Assembly (NCBI GenBank): GCA_019747815.1
Contig: JAIEQJ010000044.1
Coordinates: forward strand, 23,379 to 87,378
Length of the DNA stretch: 64,000 nucleotides
Direction of reading: 5' to 3'
Source: Hyphomonadaceae bacterium
GTDB lineage: Bacteria; Pseudomonadota; Alphaproteobacteria; Rhizobiales; Hyphomicrobiaceae
The notes under the pieces: generated by a model
What the model saw: only the letters and a program-made list of their open reading frames with translations
The model's database searches: none
Told to the model about the DNA's origin: nothing
Translations under genes and position numbers: made by a program
Part shown: positions 43,044 to 52,093 of the stretch, piece after piece
Position numbering within the stretch: the first letter of the stretch is position 1
Layout of the letters: each line of letters begins with the position of its first letter

Positions 43044-44132
43044 TCACATTTGGTCGTAGTCGAGCACGAGGCGGTCGGACTTGGGCACGGCCTGGCAGGT
43101 GAGAATGAACCCGCGCTCGATCTCCCACGGCTCCAGCGAGTAGTTGGTGGTCATCTCCGCCCTGCCCTCCACCAGCTTGGCGCGGCACGTGCAGCACATG
43201 CCGCCCTTGCACGCATAGGGCACGCGCACGCCGGCCGCCAGCGCGGCGTCCACCACGTGCCCGCCCGGCGGCACGGTGAACCGGTGGCGCAGCCCATCGA
43301 GGATGGCCACCACCTCGGTCCCCACTGCTGGCTCGGGGATGATCGGGGAGGGTTGCACGATCCCGTGCGGCTTGCGGAAGGCGCCGCCGCCGGGTGCGAA
43401 GAACTCATGATGCACCCGCTCGCGCGGGAAGCCGATGTCGAACAGCGCGGTGCGCGTATCCTTGATCATCGAGCCGGGCCCGCACAGGAACACGTGGGCG
43501 ACATCCTCGGGCCTGAACAGCTTGTTGGCGAGCGCCTGCACCTTGTCGGCGGTGATGCGGCCTTCAAACAGCGGCGTGCTGCTCTCGTCGTTGCGGCTCA
43601 GCACATTGAGCAGCGTGAAGCGCCCGAGGTGGCGGTCCTTCAAGTCCTCCAGTTCCTGCCGGAACAGAATGGTCTGCGGCATGCGGTTGCCGTAGATGAG
43701 GGTGAAGCTGGTGGCGGGCTCGTGCTGCAGGGCCTGCTTCACCATCGCCAGGACGGGCGTGATGCCCACGCCCGCGGCGAACGCAACGACGTGGCGCGCG
43801 CGGCCGTCGCTCGCCGGCAGGACGAAGCGCCCTTGCGGCGGCATGACGTCGATGACCATGCCGGCGGCGAGCGTCTCGTTGGCCCAGACCGAGAAGTAGC
43901 CGCCCGCGATGCGCTTGATGGCAATGCGCAGCGTGTCGCCGGGGCCGGAGCAGATCGAATAGTTGCGCCGCACCTCCTCGGTGTCGAGCACCCTGCGCAG
44001 CGTCAGGTGCTGGCCCGGCTGGAAGCGGAAGACCTCGCGCAGCGCTTCGGGAACGGCGAAGGCCACCGAGATCGCCTCCGGCGTCTCGCGCTTCACCTCG
44101 GCGATGCTGACGGGGTGGAAGTCGTGCTGCAT
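43044..44132 (-). CDS. paaE: Phenylacetyl-CoA 1,2-epoxidase, reductase subunit
   Basis: A 362-residue reductase. FAD-binding domain with RRNYSICS (near residue 55), NAD-binding domain with FAAGVGITPVLAMV and IYGNR, then a C-terminal plant-type 2Fe-2S ferredoxin with the Cys set PYACKGGMCCTCRAK and FILTCQA. It passes electrons from NAD(P)H to the PaaA di-iron centre. Its ATG lies three bases after the paaD stop. It is the last gene of paaABCDE on this strand. Confidence 0.93.
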   Translation of the reverse strand: MQHDFHPVSIAEVKRETPEAISVAFAVPEALREVFRFQPGQHLTLRRVLDTEEVRRNYSICSGPGDTLRIAIKRIAGGYFSVWANETLAAGMVIDVMPPQGRFVLPASDGRARHVVAFAAGVGITPVLAMVKQALQHEPATSFTLIYGNRMPQTILFRQELEDLKDRHLGRFTLLNVLSRNDESSTPLFEGRITADKVQALANKLFRPEDVAHVFLCGPGSMIKDTRTALFDIGFPRERVHHEFFAPGGGAFRKPHGIVQPSPIIPEPAVGTEVVAILDGLRHRFTVPPGGHVVDAALAAGVRVPYACKGGMCCTCRAKLVEGRAEMTTNYSLEPWEIERGFILTCQAVPKSDRLVLDYDQM

Positions 44133-44135
44133 CGG

Positions 44136-44747
44136 TCAGATGCACTTGAAATAGTCGAAGGGCTCGGCACAGGCCTCGCACCGCCAGAGCGCCTTGCACG
44201 CGGTGGACCCGAACTCGGAGATCTTCACCGTCGCCGTCGAGCCGCATTTGGGGCACGCCACCGTGTCCTGGCCGAACAGCGCGCGCGGGCTGCGGTCCTG
44301 GTTGGGCGGAGCGATGCCGAATGCCTCGAGCTTGCGGCGGCCCGCCTCGGACATCTGGTCGGTGGACCAAGGCGGCGACAGCACGGTCTCCACCCGGGCA
44401 TCGGCCAGGCCGGCCTCGGCGAGCGCGGCCTCGACGGCAAGCTGGATGGCCAGCGTCGCCGGGCAGCCGATGTAGGTGGGGGTGAGCCTGACGAGGATGC
44501 GGCCCTCGCGGCGCTCCACGCCGCGCAGCACGCCCAGATCCTCAAGCGTCAGCACCGGGATCTCCGGATCGACGACGGCGGCCGCTATGCGGTGGGCGCG
44601 AGCGAGATCCGCGTCGCATTCCCCTCCCCCTTGTGGGGAGGGGCTGGGGGTGGGGGGAAGCCCAACGGGTAATGGCTTGGACTCCCTCCCTCCCTCCCCC
44701 ACCAGTGGGGAGGGAATTCGTGCTGGCATGTTCGGAGCAACAGTCAT
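44136..44747 (-). CDS. paaD: PaaD, Fe-S maturation-type subunit of the epoxidase, with an inserted repeat
   Basis: A 203-residue protein. The MIP18-like domain is AAAVVDPEIPVLTLEDLGVLRGVE and LTPTYIGCPA; the C-terminal zinc-ribbon-like part has VACPKCGS and WRCEACAEPFDYFKCI. It is needed for maturation of the PaaABC complex. After MTVAPNMPAR, 33 residues (IPSPLVGEGG...PSPQGGGE) come from a palindromic repeat read in frame; normal PaaD starts close to the following ECDADLARAH. No other start exists after the repeat. The ATG is three bases from the paaC stop, which supports this start. Confidence 0.88.
   Translation of the reverse strand: MTVAPNMPARIPSPLVGEGGRESKPLPVGLPPTPSPSPQGGGECDADLARAHRIAAAVVDPEIPVLTLEDLGVLRGVERREGRILVRLTPTYIGCPATLAIQLAVEAALAEAGLADARVETVLSPPWSTDQMSEAGRRKLEAFGIAPPNQDRSPRALFGQDTVACPKCGSTATVKISEFGSTACKALWRCEACAEPFDYFKCI
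44630..44715. repeat. GGGGAGGG palindromic repeat, family C, copy inside paaD
   Basis: Two hairpins (CCCCTCCCC...GGGGAGGGG near 44635-44654 and TCCCTCCCC...GGGGAGGGA near 44690-44715) joined by a CTGGGGGTGGGGGGA block. The same composite element occurs at 45590-45690. Here it sits inside the paaD reading frame. Confidence 0.8.
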
Positions 44748-44750
44748 GCC

Positions 44751-45560
44751 TCACCACTTCGCTCCGGGATGGGCGCGGTTGAGCACCTGCATCTCGGCGA
44801 GGAGGTGGCCCAGGTGCTCGGTGTGCCGGCCGGCGCGTCCGCCGGTCTGCATCCAGCGATCGGCGGGACGTTGCATCCTCGCCTCGGCGAGCACGCGATC
44901 AAGGGTTGCATCCCAGGCCGGCTTGATGGCCATGCGGTCGGGGGCGATGCCGCGCTCCAGGAGACGGCGCTCGCTCTCGGGAAGCGTGAACATCTCGCCG
45001 GTGTACATCCACAGTTCCTCAAGCGCGGTCTGGGCGCGGCCGTGGCTCACCTCGGTGCCGTCGCCCAGCCGGATCACCCATTCCGAGGCGTGGCGCACGT
45101 GATAGGCCATCTCCTTCACGGCCTTGGCCGCAATCTCGGCAAGGCGCACGTCGCGCGACTGCTGCAGAGCCTGGACGTAAGGGTGCACGAACGCGGCATA
45201 GAGCAGGTGGCGGACCATGGTGACGGCGAAATCACCGTTGGGCTGCTCGACCAGCAGCAGATTGGCGTAGGCGTGCTCGTCGCGCAGGTAGGCAAGCGCG
45301 TCCTCGTCGCGCCCACGGCCTTCGATCTCGCCGGCGTAGGCATAGAAGAGCCGGGCCTGGCCGATGAGATCGAGCCCCAGGTTGGAGAGGGCGATGTCCT
45401 CCTCCAGCATCGGCGCCCTGCCGGACCATTCGGAGAGGCGATGGCCCAGAATGAGAGCATCATCGGCAAGGGCGAGGACATAATGGAACAGAGCGTCGGC
45501 TTTGACAGGTGCGCTGGCCCTTTTGCCCTTCGGGTCCTTCACTGCGGGCGCGGCGGTCAT
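44751..45560 (-). CDS. paaC: Phenylacetyl-CoA epoxidase, structural subunit PaaC
   Basis: A 269-residue ferritin-like protein: ALFHYVLALADDALILGHRLSEW, LSNLGLDLIGQARLFYAYAGEIEGRGRDEDALAYLRDE and VKEMAYHVRHASEWVIRLGDGTEVSH. PaaC is the catalytically inactive partner that scaffolds PaaA. ATG 45560 (MTAAPAVKDPKG) has GGAG about seven bases upstream; the frame extends upstream only through a repeat element and is not used. The stop is three bases before the paaD start. Confidence 0.93.
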   Translation of the reverse strand: MTAAPAVKDPKGKRASAPVKADALFHYVLALADDALILGHRLSEWSGRAPMLEEDIALSNLGLDLIGQARLFYAYAGEIEGRGRDEDALAYLRDEHAYANLLLVEQPNGDFAVTMVRHLLYAAFVHPYVQALQQSRDVRLAEIAAKAVKEMAYHVRHASEWVIRLGDGTEVSHGRAQTALEELWMYTGEMFTLPESERRLLERGIAPDRMAIKPAWDATLDRVLAEARMQRPADRWMQTGGRAGRHTEHLGHLLAEMQVLNRAHPGAKW

Positions 45561-45589
45561 AGCGAAACTCCGTCGGAGCGCCGCGAACA

Positions 45590-45690
45590 GCTCCCCTCCT
45601 CCTTGCGGGGAGAGGATGGGGGTGGGGGGAGGCCAGAACCGTCGTGGTTCCCCCCCTCCCCGTCCCTCCTCCACGAGGGGGGAGGGGACG
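45590..45690. repeat. GGGGAGGG palindromic repeat, family C, copy between paaB and paaC
   Basis: This has the same layout as the copy in paaD: CCTCCTTGCGGGGAGAGG, then a GGGGGTGGGGGGA block and an outer CCCTCC...GGAGGG arm. It occupies nearly all of the 135-base gap between paaB and paaC, the only wide gap in an otherwise tight operon. Confidence 0.8.
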
Positions 45691-45695
45691 CTGGA

Positions 45696-45983
45696 TCACA
45701 TATGCCCGACATCATCCGGCACCTTGTAGAACGTGGGATGGCGGTAGATCTTGGTGCCGGTCGGCTCGAACAGCTCGTCCTTGTCGGCAGGGTCCGACGC
45801 GGTGATGGCGCTCGACGGCACGACCCAAACCGAGACGCTCTCGCCGCGCCGCGTATAGACGTCGCGGGCCGCCTGCAGGGCGATTGCCGCGTCGGGTGCA
45901 TGCACGCTGCCGCAATGCTTGTGCGGCATCCCCGAGCGGTTGCGGATGAAGACTTCCCAGAGCGGCATCGGCGCCTCGGACAT
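45696..45983 (-). CDS. paaB: Phenylacetyl-CoA epoxidase subunit PaaB
   Basis: A 95-residue protein, exactly the usual PaaB length. MSEAPMPLWEVFIRNRSGMP, HKHCGSVHAPDAAIALQAARD, VYTRRGESVSVWVVPSSAI and YRHPTFYKVPDDVGHM match the family from end to end. PaaB links PaaAC units. ATG 45983 fits by family. An in-frame ATG at 46004 overlaps the paaA stop (ATGA) and could also be used, adding seven residues. Confidence 0.93.
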   Translation of the reverse strand: MSEAPMPLWEVFIRNRSGMPHKHCGSVHAPDAAIALQAARDVYTRRGESVSVWVVPSSAITASDPADKDELFEPTGTKIYRHPTFYKVPDDVGHM

Positions 45984-46000
45984 GCCTGCCTCACCCATGA

Positions 46001-47002
46001 TCATTCCGCCGCCATGCGTGCGGCCGCTGCGCGCTCGGCCCGCTTGCGGGCGTGGGCGAGCGCCGCCTCGCGCACCCAGGCGCCATCCTCGTGCGCCTCG
46101 GTCTTGGCCTTCATGCGTTGTCGGTTGCAGGGGCCATCGCCGGCCAGCACACGCTTGAACTCGGACCAGTCGATCTCCCCGGTGTGCCAGTGCCCGGTCG
46201 TCTCGTCGCGCTTCAGCTCAGGGTCCGGGAAGGTCAGCCCCAGATGGTGGCCTTGCGGCACGGTCGCGTCGATGAACTTCTGCCGCAAGTCGTCGTTGGA
46301 GAAGCGCTTGATCTTCCATTGCATGGTGTCGGCGGTGTGCAGGCTCTCCTTGTCGGAGGGACCGAACATCATGAGCGAGGGCCACCACCAGCGGTTCAGC
46401 GCGTCCTGCGCCATCGCCTTCTGCTGCGGCGTGCCGGTCGAGAGCGTGACCATGATCTCGTAGCCCTGGCGTTGGTGAAAGCTCTCCTCCTTGCAGATGC
46501 GGATCATGGCGCGGGCATACGGGCCGAAGCTGCAGCGGCAGAGCGGAATCTGGTTCATGATGGCGGCGCCGTCCACCAGCCAGCCGATGGCGCCGATGTC
46601 GGCCCACGACAGCGTCGGGTAGTTGAAGATCGAGGAGTATTTCGCCTTGCCCGCGATGAGCTGCTCGACCATGTCCTCCCGCGAGATGCCGAGCGTCTCG
46701 GCGGCGGCGTAGAGATAGAGCCCGTGGCCGGCCTCGTCCTGCACCTTGGCCAGCAATCCGGCCTTGCGCCGCAGGCTGGGCGCCCGCGTGATCCAGTTGC
46801 CCTCGGGCTGCATGCCGATGATCTCGGAATGGGCATGCTGCGAGATCTGCCGCACCAGCGTCCTGCGGTAGGCCTCCGGCATCCAATCGTTGGGCTCGAT
46901 CTTGTCCTCGGCATCCACCTTGACCTGGAAGCGGGCAAGCTTGGCGGGGTCCTCGGCGGCAGGTTTGCCCGTGTCGGTGACGTTCAAGCCCTGCGTGTAC
47001 AT
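46001..47002 (-). CDS. paaA: Phenylacetyl-CoA 1,2-epoxidase, catalytic subunit PaaA
   Basis: A 333-residue di-iron oxygenase that epoxidises phenylacetyl-CoA. The two iron-binding helix pairs are seen in [19 protein letters not shown] with [20 protein letters not shown], and [17 protein letters not shown] with [15 protein letters not shown] 47002 ([10 protein letters not shown]) has AGGAAA about seven bases upstream. It is the first gene of paaABCDE. No paaG, paaZ, paaK or paaX/paaR regulator gene is in the window, so the rest of the pathway is elsewhere. Confidence 0.94.
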   Translation of the reverse strand: MYTQGLNVTDTGKPAAEDPAKLARFQVKVDAEDKIEPNDWMPEAYRRTLVRQISQHAHSEIIGMQPEGNWITRAPSLRRKAGLLAKVQDEAGHGLYLYAAAETLGISREDMVEQLIAGKAKYSSIFNYPTLSWADIGAIGWLVDGAAIMNQIPLCRCSFGPYARAMIRICKEESFHQRQGYEIMVTLSTGTPQQKAMAQDALNRWWWPSLMMFGPSDKESLHTADTMQWKIKRFSNDDLRQKFIDATVPQGHHLGLTFPDPELKRDETTGHWHTGEIDWSEFKRVLAGDGPCNRQRMKAKTEAHEDGAWVREAALAHARKRAERAAAARMAAE

Positions 47003-47155
47003 CGCGCGTTTCCTCGCGGCTGGGGCGGACGGCAGCACCTCTATCCGGAAAGGTCGGACAGATCGGGCTCTGGCACAAGCCCCTTGGCCTGAGCAATCTA
47101 TCACGACCGGCCGGATGTCGCGCAAACGGTCGCGATACAACGCGATTCCGCGGCC

Positions 47156-47671
47156 TCAGCCCCGGTCGAGGATCAGGGTGAGGCCGATCAGGGAGCTGTT
47201 GATGAACTGAATCTCGATGACCTGCTTGGTGCCCAGGATCACGATGTCCATGTTGGCGGTGAGGCCCTCGCCTTTGACAGAGACCCGAAATCCGCGCGGG
47301 GTCACCGCGCCGGTGAGCTCGCCGTTCATGTTTCGCACCAGCTCCGTCCATGTGCCCGTGAGCTTTCCCGCCGTGTGCGTGACCTGGCTGCGCACCTCGA
47401 TGCTGCCGCTGCCCGACGCGCAGCGGATGGTCTGCTGGAGCTGATCGGCAGGGCCCGACACGAGATAGGTCACGCGGCACTTCACCTGCTCGGTGGCAGT
47501 GTCGCGCACGCCCAGGCGTCCCTCGCCGACCCAGCGGCCGACGATTTTCTCGAACGGCGACGACGCGTCGACCGCGCGGGCGCGCGCGGGGGCCCACAGC
47601 ATCGCCCCCGCAGCAAGCAAGGCCGCGAGCAGAAGTGCGCCGACGGCTCGGCCCATCGTGAGTGCTGGCAT
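47156..47671 (-). CDS. Exported hypothetical protein
   Basis: A 171-residue protein with a signal peptide (MGRAVGALLLAALLAAGAML, cleavage near ARA). The mature domain looks like a small beta barrel: FEKIVGRWVGEGRLGVRD, CRVTYLVSG, IRCASGSGSIEVRSQVTH, GTWTELVRNMNGELTGAV, DIVILGTKQVIEIQFI. Two cysteines could pair in the periplasm. The G-x-W-x-G-x-G opening resembles lipocalin-like or DUF1579-type folds, but I cannot name the family. It is divergent from the TRAP genes; the 351-base gap at 47672-48022 probably holds both promoters, and no other gene is visible there. Confidence 0.75.
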   Translation of the reverse strand: MPALTMGRAVGALLLAALLAAGAMLWAPARARAVDASSPFEKIVGRWVGEGRLGVRDTATEQVKCRVTYLVSGPADQLQQTIRCASGSGSIEVRSQVTHTAGKLTGTWTELVRNMNGELTGAVTPRGFRVSVKGEGLTANMDIVILGTKQVIEIQFINSSLIGLTLILDRG

Positions 47672-48022
47672 ATCCGTCCCTGCTATCGGCCCGCCTGCGC
47701 GAGGCTGCCGCTACATGGCCGATACTATTCGACTCGCGCATCGCATGCAGATACCGCGCCGCCGCAGTCGCCTGCAAAATGCAACAAGCCGGCGGCGCAA
47801 CCTGTACAGGGAACGCCCGTGCACACGCGCCTGCAGGATGCCGCCGCGCGACGGACAATTGCTCGAACAGTTTCCAGATGTTATCAGGCATGGGTCGGCG
47901 GCAACGGGTCCCAGCAAGGGAGCCTCCGGCGCGATCCACGGCGGGGCTTCGCACACACGTGTGTGGTTGGACCAGCCTCTCGATCGGGCCGGCAAGATCA
48001 GCCGCCGGTTGGGAGGAACAAC

Positions 48023-49198
48023 GTGATCAGATTTTCCAGGCTGTCTGCCAAGCTGTCTGCATGTGCGGCTGCAGTTGCGGGGCTTGCGCTCTGCGCCTCG
48101 CCGTCGCTCGCCCAGGACCTCAAGCTGCCCTCCACGCTGACGTTCACGGCCTACGACACCGGCTCGTCCGGCTTCAACATCGCCGTGGCTGTCGGCAAGA
48201 TGTTCAAGGACAAGCACAACACCGACGTGCGTGTGCTGCCGGCCGGCAACGACGTCGCCCGGCTGACGCCGCTCAAGCTCGGCCGCGCGCAGAGCTCGGC
48301 CATGGGGATTGGTACCTACTTCGCCCAGGAAGGCGTGTTCGAGTTTGCCGTGAAGGAGTGGGGGCCCCAGCCGCTCCGCCTGATGCTGGCGTCAACGGAC
48401 TGCAATGCCATCTCACTCGGCGTTGCCAAGGATACCGGTGTCAAGGAGATCAAGGATCTGAAGGGCAAACGCATCGGCATTGTCGTCGGCTCGCCTGCCC
48501 TCAACCAGAATGCCTATGCCGTGCTTGCGTTCGGCAATCTCACACGCAATGACGTGAAGATTGTCGAGTTCTCGAGCTACGGGGCGATGTGGAAGGGCAT
48601 TCTGAACAACGAGGTCGACGCCGCGATCGCTTCGACCATCTCGGGTCAATCCAAGGAGGCGGAAACGTCCCCGCGCGGGCTGACCTACCCGCCAACACCC
48701 GCAGCCGACAAGGAAGGCTGGGCGCGGCTGCACAAGATTGGTCCCTACTACCTGCCGCACAAGACCACGTGCGGCGTTGGTCTGTCACCGCAAAATCCAG
48801 CCGAGCTGCCGTCCTATGCCTATCCGATCTTCATGACCTACGGGGAGCAGCCGACCGAGGTGGTGTACGGCCTCACCAAGGCGATGATCACCAACTACGA
48901 CGCCTACAAGGACGGCGCGCCTGGCGCCGCCGGTCTCGAGGTCAAGCGCCAGAACCTGGCCTGGGTGGTGCCTTATCATGAGGGTGCCGTGAAGGCGCTC
49001 AAGGAAGCGGGCGCGTGGACTGCCGAGCATGAGGCCCACAACCAAAAGCTCCTCAAGCGCCAGGCGACGTTGGCAACGGCGTGGACAGCATTCCTGAAGG
49101 GCAATCCTCCCGACGACAAGGACGCCTTCGGCAAGGCCTGGATGGCGGCGCGCAAGAGCGCGCTGACCGGGGCCGGCATGGCGGCGGTATTCGAGTAG
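48023..49198 (+). CDS. TAXI-family TRAP transporter binding protein
   Basis: A 391-residue periplasmic protein. The signal peptide ends SPSLAQ. The TAXI core: LTFTAYDTGSSGFNIAVAVGKMFKDKHNTDVRVLPAGNDVARLTPLKLGRAQ, then IKDLKGKRIGIVVGSPALNQNAYAVLAFG and WKGILNNEVDAAIAST. It captures an organic solute (glutamate, 2-oxoacids or other carboxylates are known for the group) for the fused permease. GTG 48023 follows GGGAGGA by six bases. The permease gene starts 139 bases later. Confidence 0.88.
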   Translation: MIRFSRLSAKLSACAAAVAGLALCASPSLAQDLKLPSTLTFTAYDTGSSGFNIAVAVGKMFKDKHNTDVRVLPAGNDVARLTPLKLGRAQSSAMGIGTYFAQEGVFEFAVKEWGPQPLRLMLASTDCNAISLGVAKDTGVKEIKDLKGKRIGIVVGSPALNQNAYAVLAFGNLTRNDVKIVEFSSYGAMWKGILNNEVDAAIASTISGQSKEAETSPRGLTYPPTPAADKEGWARLHKIGPYYLPHKTTCGVGLSPQNPAELPSYAYPIFMTYGEQPTEVVYGLTKAMITNYDAYKDGAPGAAGLEVKRQNLAWVVPYHEGAVKALKEAGAWTAEHEAHNQKLLKRQATLATAWTAFLKGNPPDDKDAFGKAWMAARKSALTGAGMAAVFE

Positions 49199-49337
49199 CG
49201 CGCCCGGGCAGCGCCGCTCGCCCGCCAAGGGTGTCGCTGCGCTGCCCGTCGAGGTCGGCTTCGGGTCGCCATGAGCCGCAGCTTATGATCAGCACTTTCG
49301 GGATGTCGCACCGAGGATCAGCGTTGCAGGAGAACCC

Positions 49338-51392
49338 GTGGCCACGCTTGAGAAGGCCGGCCCAGCGGCCGCAAAAATAGAGTTCGCTGACCCGCACGCC
49401 CAGGCCGGTCCGGTCGAGGCCGAAGTTACCCGCGTGCGCAGGCTCACGGGACCGTGGCGCTGGCTGCTCGTGTTGATGACGGCAGTCACCATTGCGCTGT
49501 GCATCAATCAGCAATTCACGCTGCGCTTCTTCATCGGCTACACGCAGCTCAACACCGAATACTACTACCTGCTCATCCTGTGCATGCTGCCCTTCACGTT
49601 TCTCATCTTCCCGGGGAGCGCGCGTGCGGCCCTCGACCGGGTGCCCTGGTACGATGCGGTCCTGTTCGTCGCCACCGTCGCGGCCTCGCTCTATCTCATG
49701 CTCAACGTGCGCAAGGCGGCGGAACTCGGCTGGGAGTTCGGCGGCACGCCCATGCCCGTGACCATCGCCGGCCTCGTCATGTGGGTGCTGCTCATGGAGG
49801 CGTTGCGCCGCACAGGCGGCTGGAGCCTGCTCTTGAGCGTGCTGCCCTTCACCGTCTATCCGCTGTTTGCCGAGTCGCGCTGGCTCGGGCCGCTCAGGGG
49901 CAACCAGTCGAGCCTCGACCAGGCGATTGCCTACCACGTGCTCTCCAACGAGAGCCTGCTCGGCATCCCCATCCAGGCCTTCGCCGAGACCGTCATCGGC
50001 TTTTTGGTGTTCGGCACGGCGCTGATGATGACGGGCGCCGGCAAATTCTTCATCAACCTGGCGTTCGCCATCTGCGGCACGTTCCGCGGCGGGGCCGCCA
50101 AGGTCGGCATCTTTGCCAGCGGCCTGCTCGGCATGATGTCGGGCAGCGTCGTCTCCAACGTGCTGACCGCCGGCACCATGACCATCCCCACCATGAAGCG
50201 GACGGGGTTCAGCGCATCTTACGCCGGCGCCATCGAGGCCTGCGCCTCGACCGGCGCCGTGCTGGCGCCGCCGGTGATGGGAGCCACGGCCTTCGTGATC
50301 GCCCAGTTTCTCAACATCAGCTACGCCGAGGTGGCGGTCGCGGCAATCATTCCGGCCGCGCTCTACTACCTGGCGCTGTTTACTCAAGTGGACGCCTATG
50401 CCGCCCGCAATCGTCTCGAGGGTCTTCCGCGCGCGGAGCTGCCGAGCGCTTGGACGACCATCAAGGAGGGCTGGTACTACCTGCTGGTGATCGCGCTGCT
50501 GATCGTCATGCTGCTGCACTTCAAGCGCGAGAGCCACGCGCCGTTCTATGCCACCGCGCTGCTGCTCGTGCTGAATCAGCTCTTCTCCAAGGAAACACGC
50601 TGGACGCTGAGGAAGATTGTCGACTTCCTCGAGGTCAACGGCCGCACGTTCGTTGAGTTGATCGGCATCCTGGCGGGTTGCGGCCTGCTGATCGGCGCAT
50701 TCTCCATGACGGGCGTCGTGTCGAGTCTGGCCAACGATCTCCTGCGCATCGCGGGTGACAATGTCCTCCTGCTGCTCGCCATGTGTGCCGTTACGAGCCT
50801 CGTGCTGGGCCTCGGCCTCACCACCACCGCCTGCTACATCTTCCTCGCCATCCTGGTCGCTCCCGCGCTCGAGAAGCTCGGGCTCAACAAGATGGCGGTG
50901 CACATGTTCATCTTCTACTGGGGCATGCTCTCGGCCATCACGCCGCCGGTGGCGATCGCCTCCTTCGCGGCAGCGGGCATCGCCGGCGCGCCGGCCATGC
51001 GCACCGGCTGGGAGAGCATGTGGGTCGGCAGCATCATCTACTTCATTCCGTTCTTCTTTGTGCTGAACCCCTCGCTCGTGCTGCAGGGCAGCAACCCCTA
51101 CCCGGAAGCCCTGGGCCTCACCCTGCTGATTGCGATCGGCACGCTGTTCATCTGCGGCGGCATCCAGGGCTACCAGACGGGCATCGGCGATCTCAGGAAG
51201 GCCGGCATGCTGGAATGGCCGCTGCGCGTGCTGCTGGTGGTGGGTGGCTTCATCCTGGCAACGCCGGGTGGCGGCGTGCTGCCGCTGTCGGAACTGCAGA
51301 TCATGGGTCTGGGGCTGGCGATACTGGCACCGACCCTGCTTGTGGCCCTGCTGCTGGTGCGGCGCAACCGCAACAGCCACAGTGCGACGTAG
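49338..51392 (+). CDS. TRAP transporter fused permease (small plus large subunits)
   Basis: A 684-residue inner-membrane protein with about 17-18 membrane segments. An N-terminal 4-TM DctQ-like part (LLVLMTAVTIALCINQQ) is fused to the DctM-like core: FGTALMMTGAGKFFINLAFAICG, GSVVSNVLTAGTMTIPTMKRTGFSASYAGAIEACASTGAVLAPPVMGATAFV, and TPPVAIASFAAAGIAGAPAMRTGWESMWVG. Such fused permeases pair with TAXI binding proteins and use an ion gradient. GTG 49338 has AGGAG seven bases upstream. It is the second gene of the pair. Confidence 0.93.
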   Translation: MATLEKAGPAAAKIEFADPHAQAGPVEAEVTRVRRLTGPWRWLLVLMTAVTIALCINQQFTLRFFIGYTQLNTEYYYLLILCMLPFTFLIFPGSARAALDRVPWYDAVLFVATVAASLYLMLNVRKAAELGWEFGGTPMPVTIAGLVMWVLLMEALRRTGGWSLLLSVLPFTVYPLFAESRWLGPLRGNQSSLDQAIAYHVLSNESLLGIPIQAFAETVIGFLVFGTALMMTGAGKFFINLAFAICGTFRGGAAKVGIFASGLLGMMSGSVVSNVLTAGTMTIPTMKRTGFSASYAGAIEACASTGAVLAPPVMGATAFVIAQFLNISYAEVAVAAIIPAALYYLALFTQVDAYAARNRLEGLPRAELPSAWTTIKEGWYYLLVIALLIVMLLHFKRESHAPFYATALLLVLNQLFSKETRWTLRKIVDFLEVNGRTFVELIGILAGCGLLIGAFSMTGVVSSLANDLLRIAGDNVLLLLAMCAVTSLVLGLGLTTTACYIFLAILVAPALEKLGLNKMAVHMFIFYWGMLSAITPPVAIASFAAAGIAGAPAMRTGWESMWVGSIIYFIPFFFVLNPSLVLQGSNPYPEALGLTLLIAIGTLFICGGIQGYQTGIGDLRKAGMLEWPLRVLLVVGGFILATPGGGVLPLSELQIMGLGLAILAPTLLVALLLVRRNRNSHSAT

Positions 51393-51549
51393 TCTGCCTC
51401 GTCTCCGCGCCCGGCGGCGCGCCGACGATTGATCGGCGATTGCCGTGCGGCGTCTGGGTCCGGGTCATGGCGCTTGGCGCCATTCCGGCAGGACGAGGCG
51501 ACACTTGTCGCCTGCCAGTCGGCGTGCGCCTGTGCAGGCGGCCAAGCGC

Positions 51550-51578
51550 TCGACAAAGCGCAGTGTGCGTCGTAGGAT
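51550..51578 (+). promoter_or_regulatory. Putative promoter of the peptide/ATP-grasp cassette
   Basis: TCGACA (51550-51555) and TAGGAT (51573-51578) are 17 bases apart. The implied start near 51585 lies downstream of the first in-frame ATG (51582), which supports ATG 51627 for the peptide gene. Confidence 0.4.
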
Positions 51579-51626
51579 GCTATGATCTCGTATTTATTCA
51601 TTTCATTGTTGTTATCGGGTGCTTCC

Positions 51627-52037
51627 ATGACCAAGCGATCCAAGGCGAAGCCGAATACTCCTTCGCGTCGTGACATCCTCAAACGTGGTGCGATTCTGGG
51701 TGCGCTGCCGTTTGCGATTGCCATCCCAACGGGTGCAGGCAGCGTCGTCATTCCTGTAGAGCGCATGCGCCATCTGCACGCGCGAGAGGCGGACTATCAT
51801 CGCCAACTGCAGCAGAAGCTGGCGCAGGTCGGTGGCCGTCCGCTGCCGCCGGGCGGTACCCATCCGCCACCGCCGCCGCCGCCACGGGCAACCTGGAACA
51901 CGCCCTGGGAATCGTCGACGCCCACCACGCAGGTCGAGACGACGTTCTCAAATCGCGGTGGGAAGGAAGTGTCGGACGACACGCAAAATCGAACCTATCA
52001 CGACGACACCACCACCAGGTACACCACGGATAGCTGA
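51627..52037 (+). CDS. Candidate graspetide precursor: exported peptide with Thr/Asp-rich tail
   Basis: A 136-residue protein, not assignable to a known family. Residues 13-19 (SRRDILK) followed by a hydrophobic stretch (GAILGALPFAIAIP) look like a twin-arginine signal. Residues 45-68 may be helical. Residues 72-86 are Pro-rich (PLPPGG...PPPPPPP). The last 35 residues are rich in Thr/Ser and Asp/Glu, with DDTQNRTY and DDTTTRYTTD as near repeats. Thr/Ser hydroxyls and Asp/Glu acids are just what omega-ester-forming ATP-grasp ligases join. The ATP-grasp gene starts 56 bases on. The reading as a precursor is inference from composition and neighbourhood; an ordinary exported protein is the alternative. 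Confidence 0.55.
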   Translation: MTKRSKAKPNTPSRRDILKRGAILGALPFAIAIPTGAGSVVIPVERMRHLHAREADYHRQLQQKLAQVGGRPLPPGGTHPPPPPPPRATWNTPWESSTPTTQVETTFSNRGGKEVSDDTQNRTYHDDTTTRYTTDS

Positions 52038-52093
52038 AGGACGGCGGTCGTGCGGTGCCTCGTTGCGGCACCACCGCACCCGTGCCCCGCTGT

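Noticed and set aside
49053..51380. Long minus-strand open frame of 775 codons opposite the TRAP permease
   Set aside because: It is low-complexity and Gln/His/Arg-rich, has no domain, and lies exactly antisense to a well-supported membrane protein. GC-rich DNA opens such frames by codon bias.
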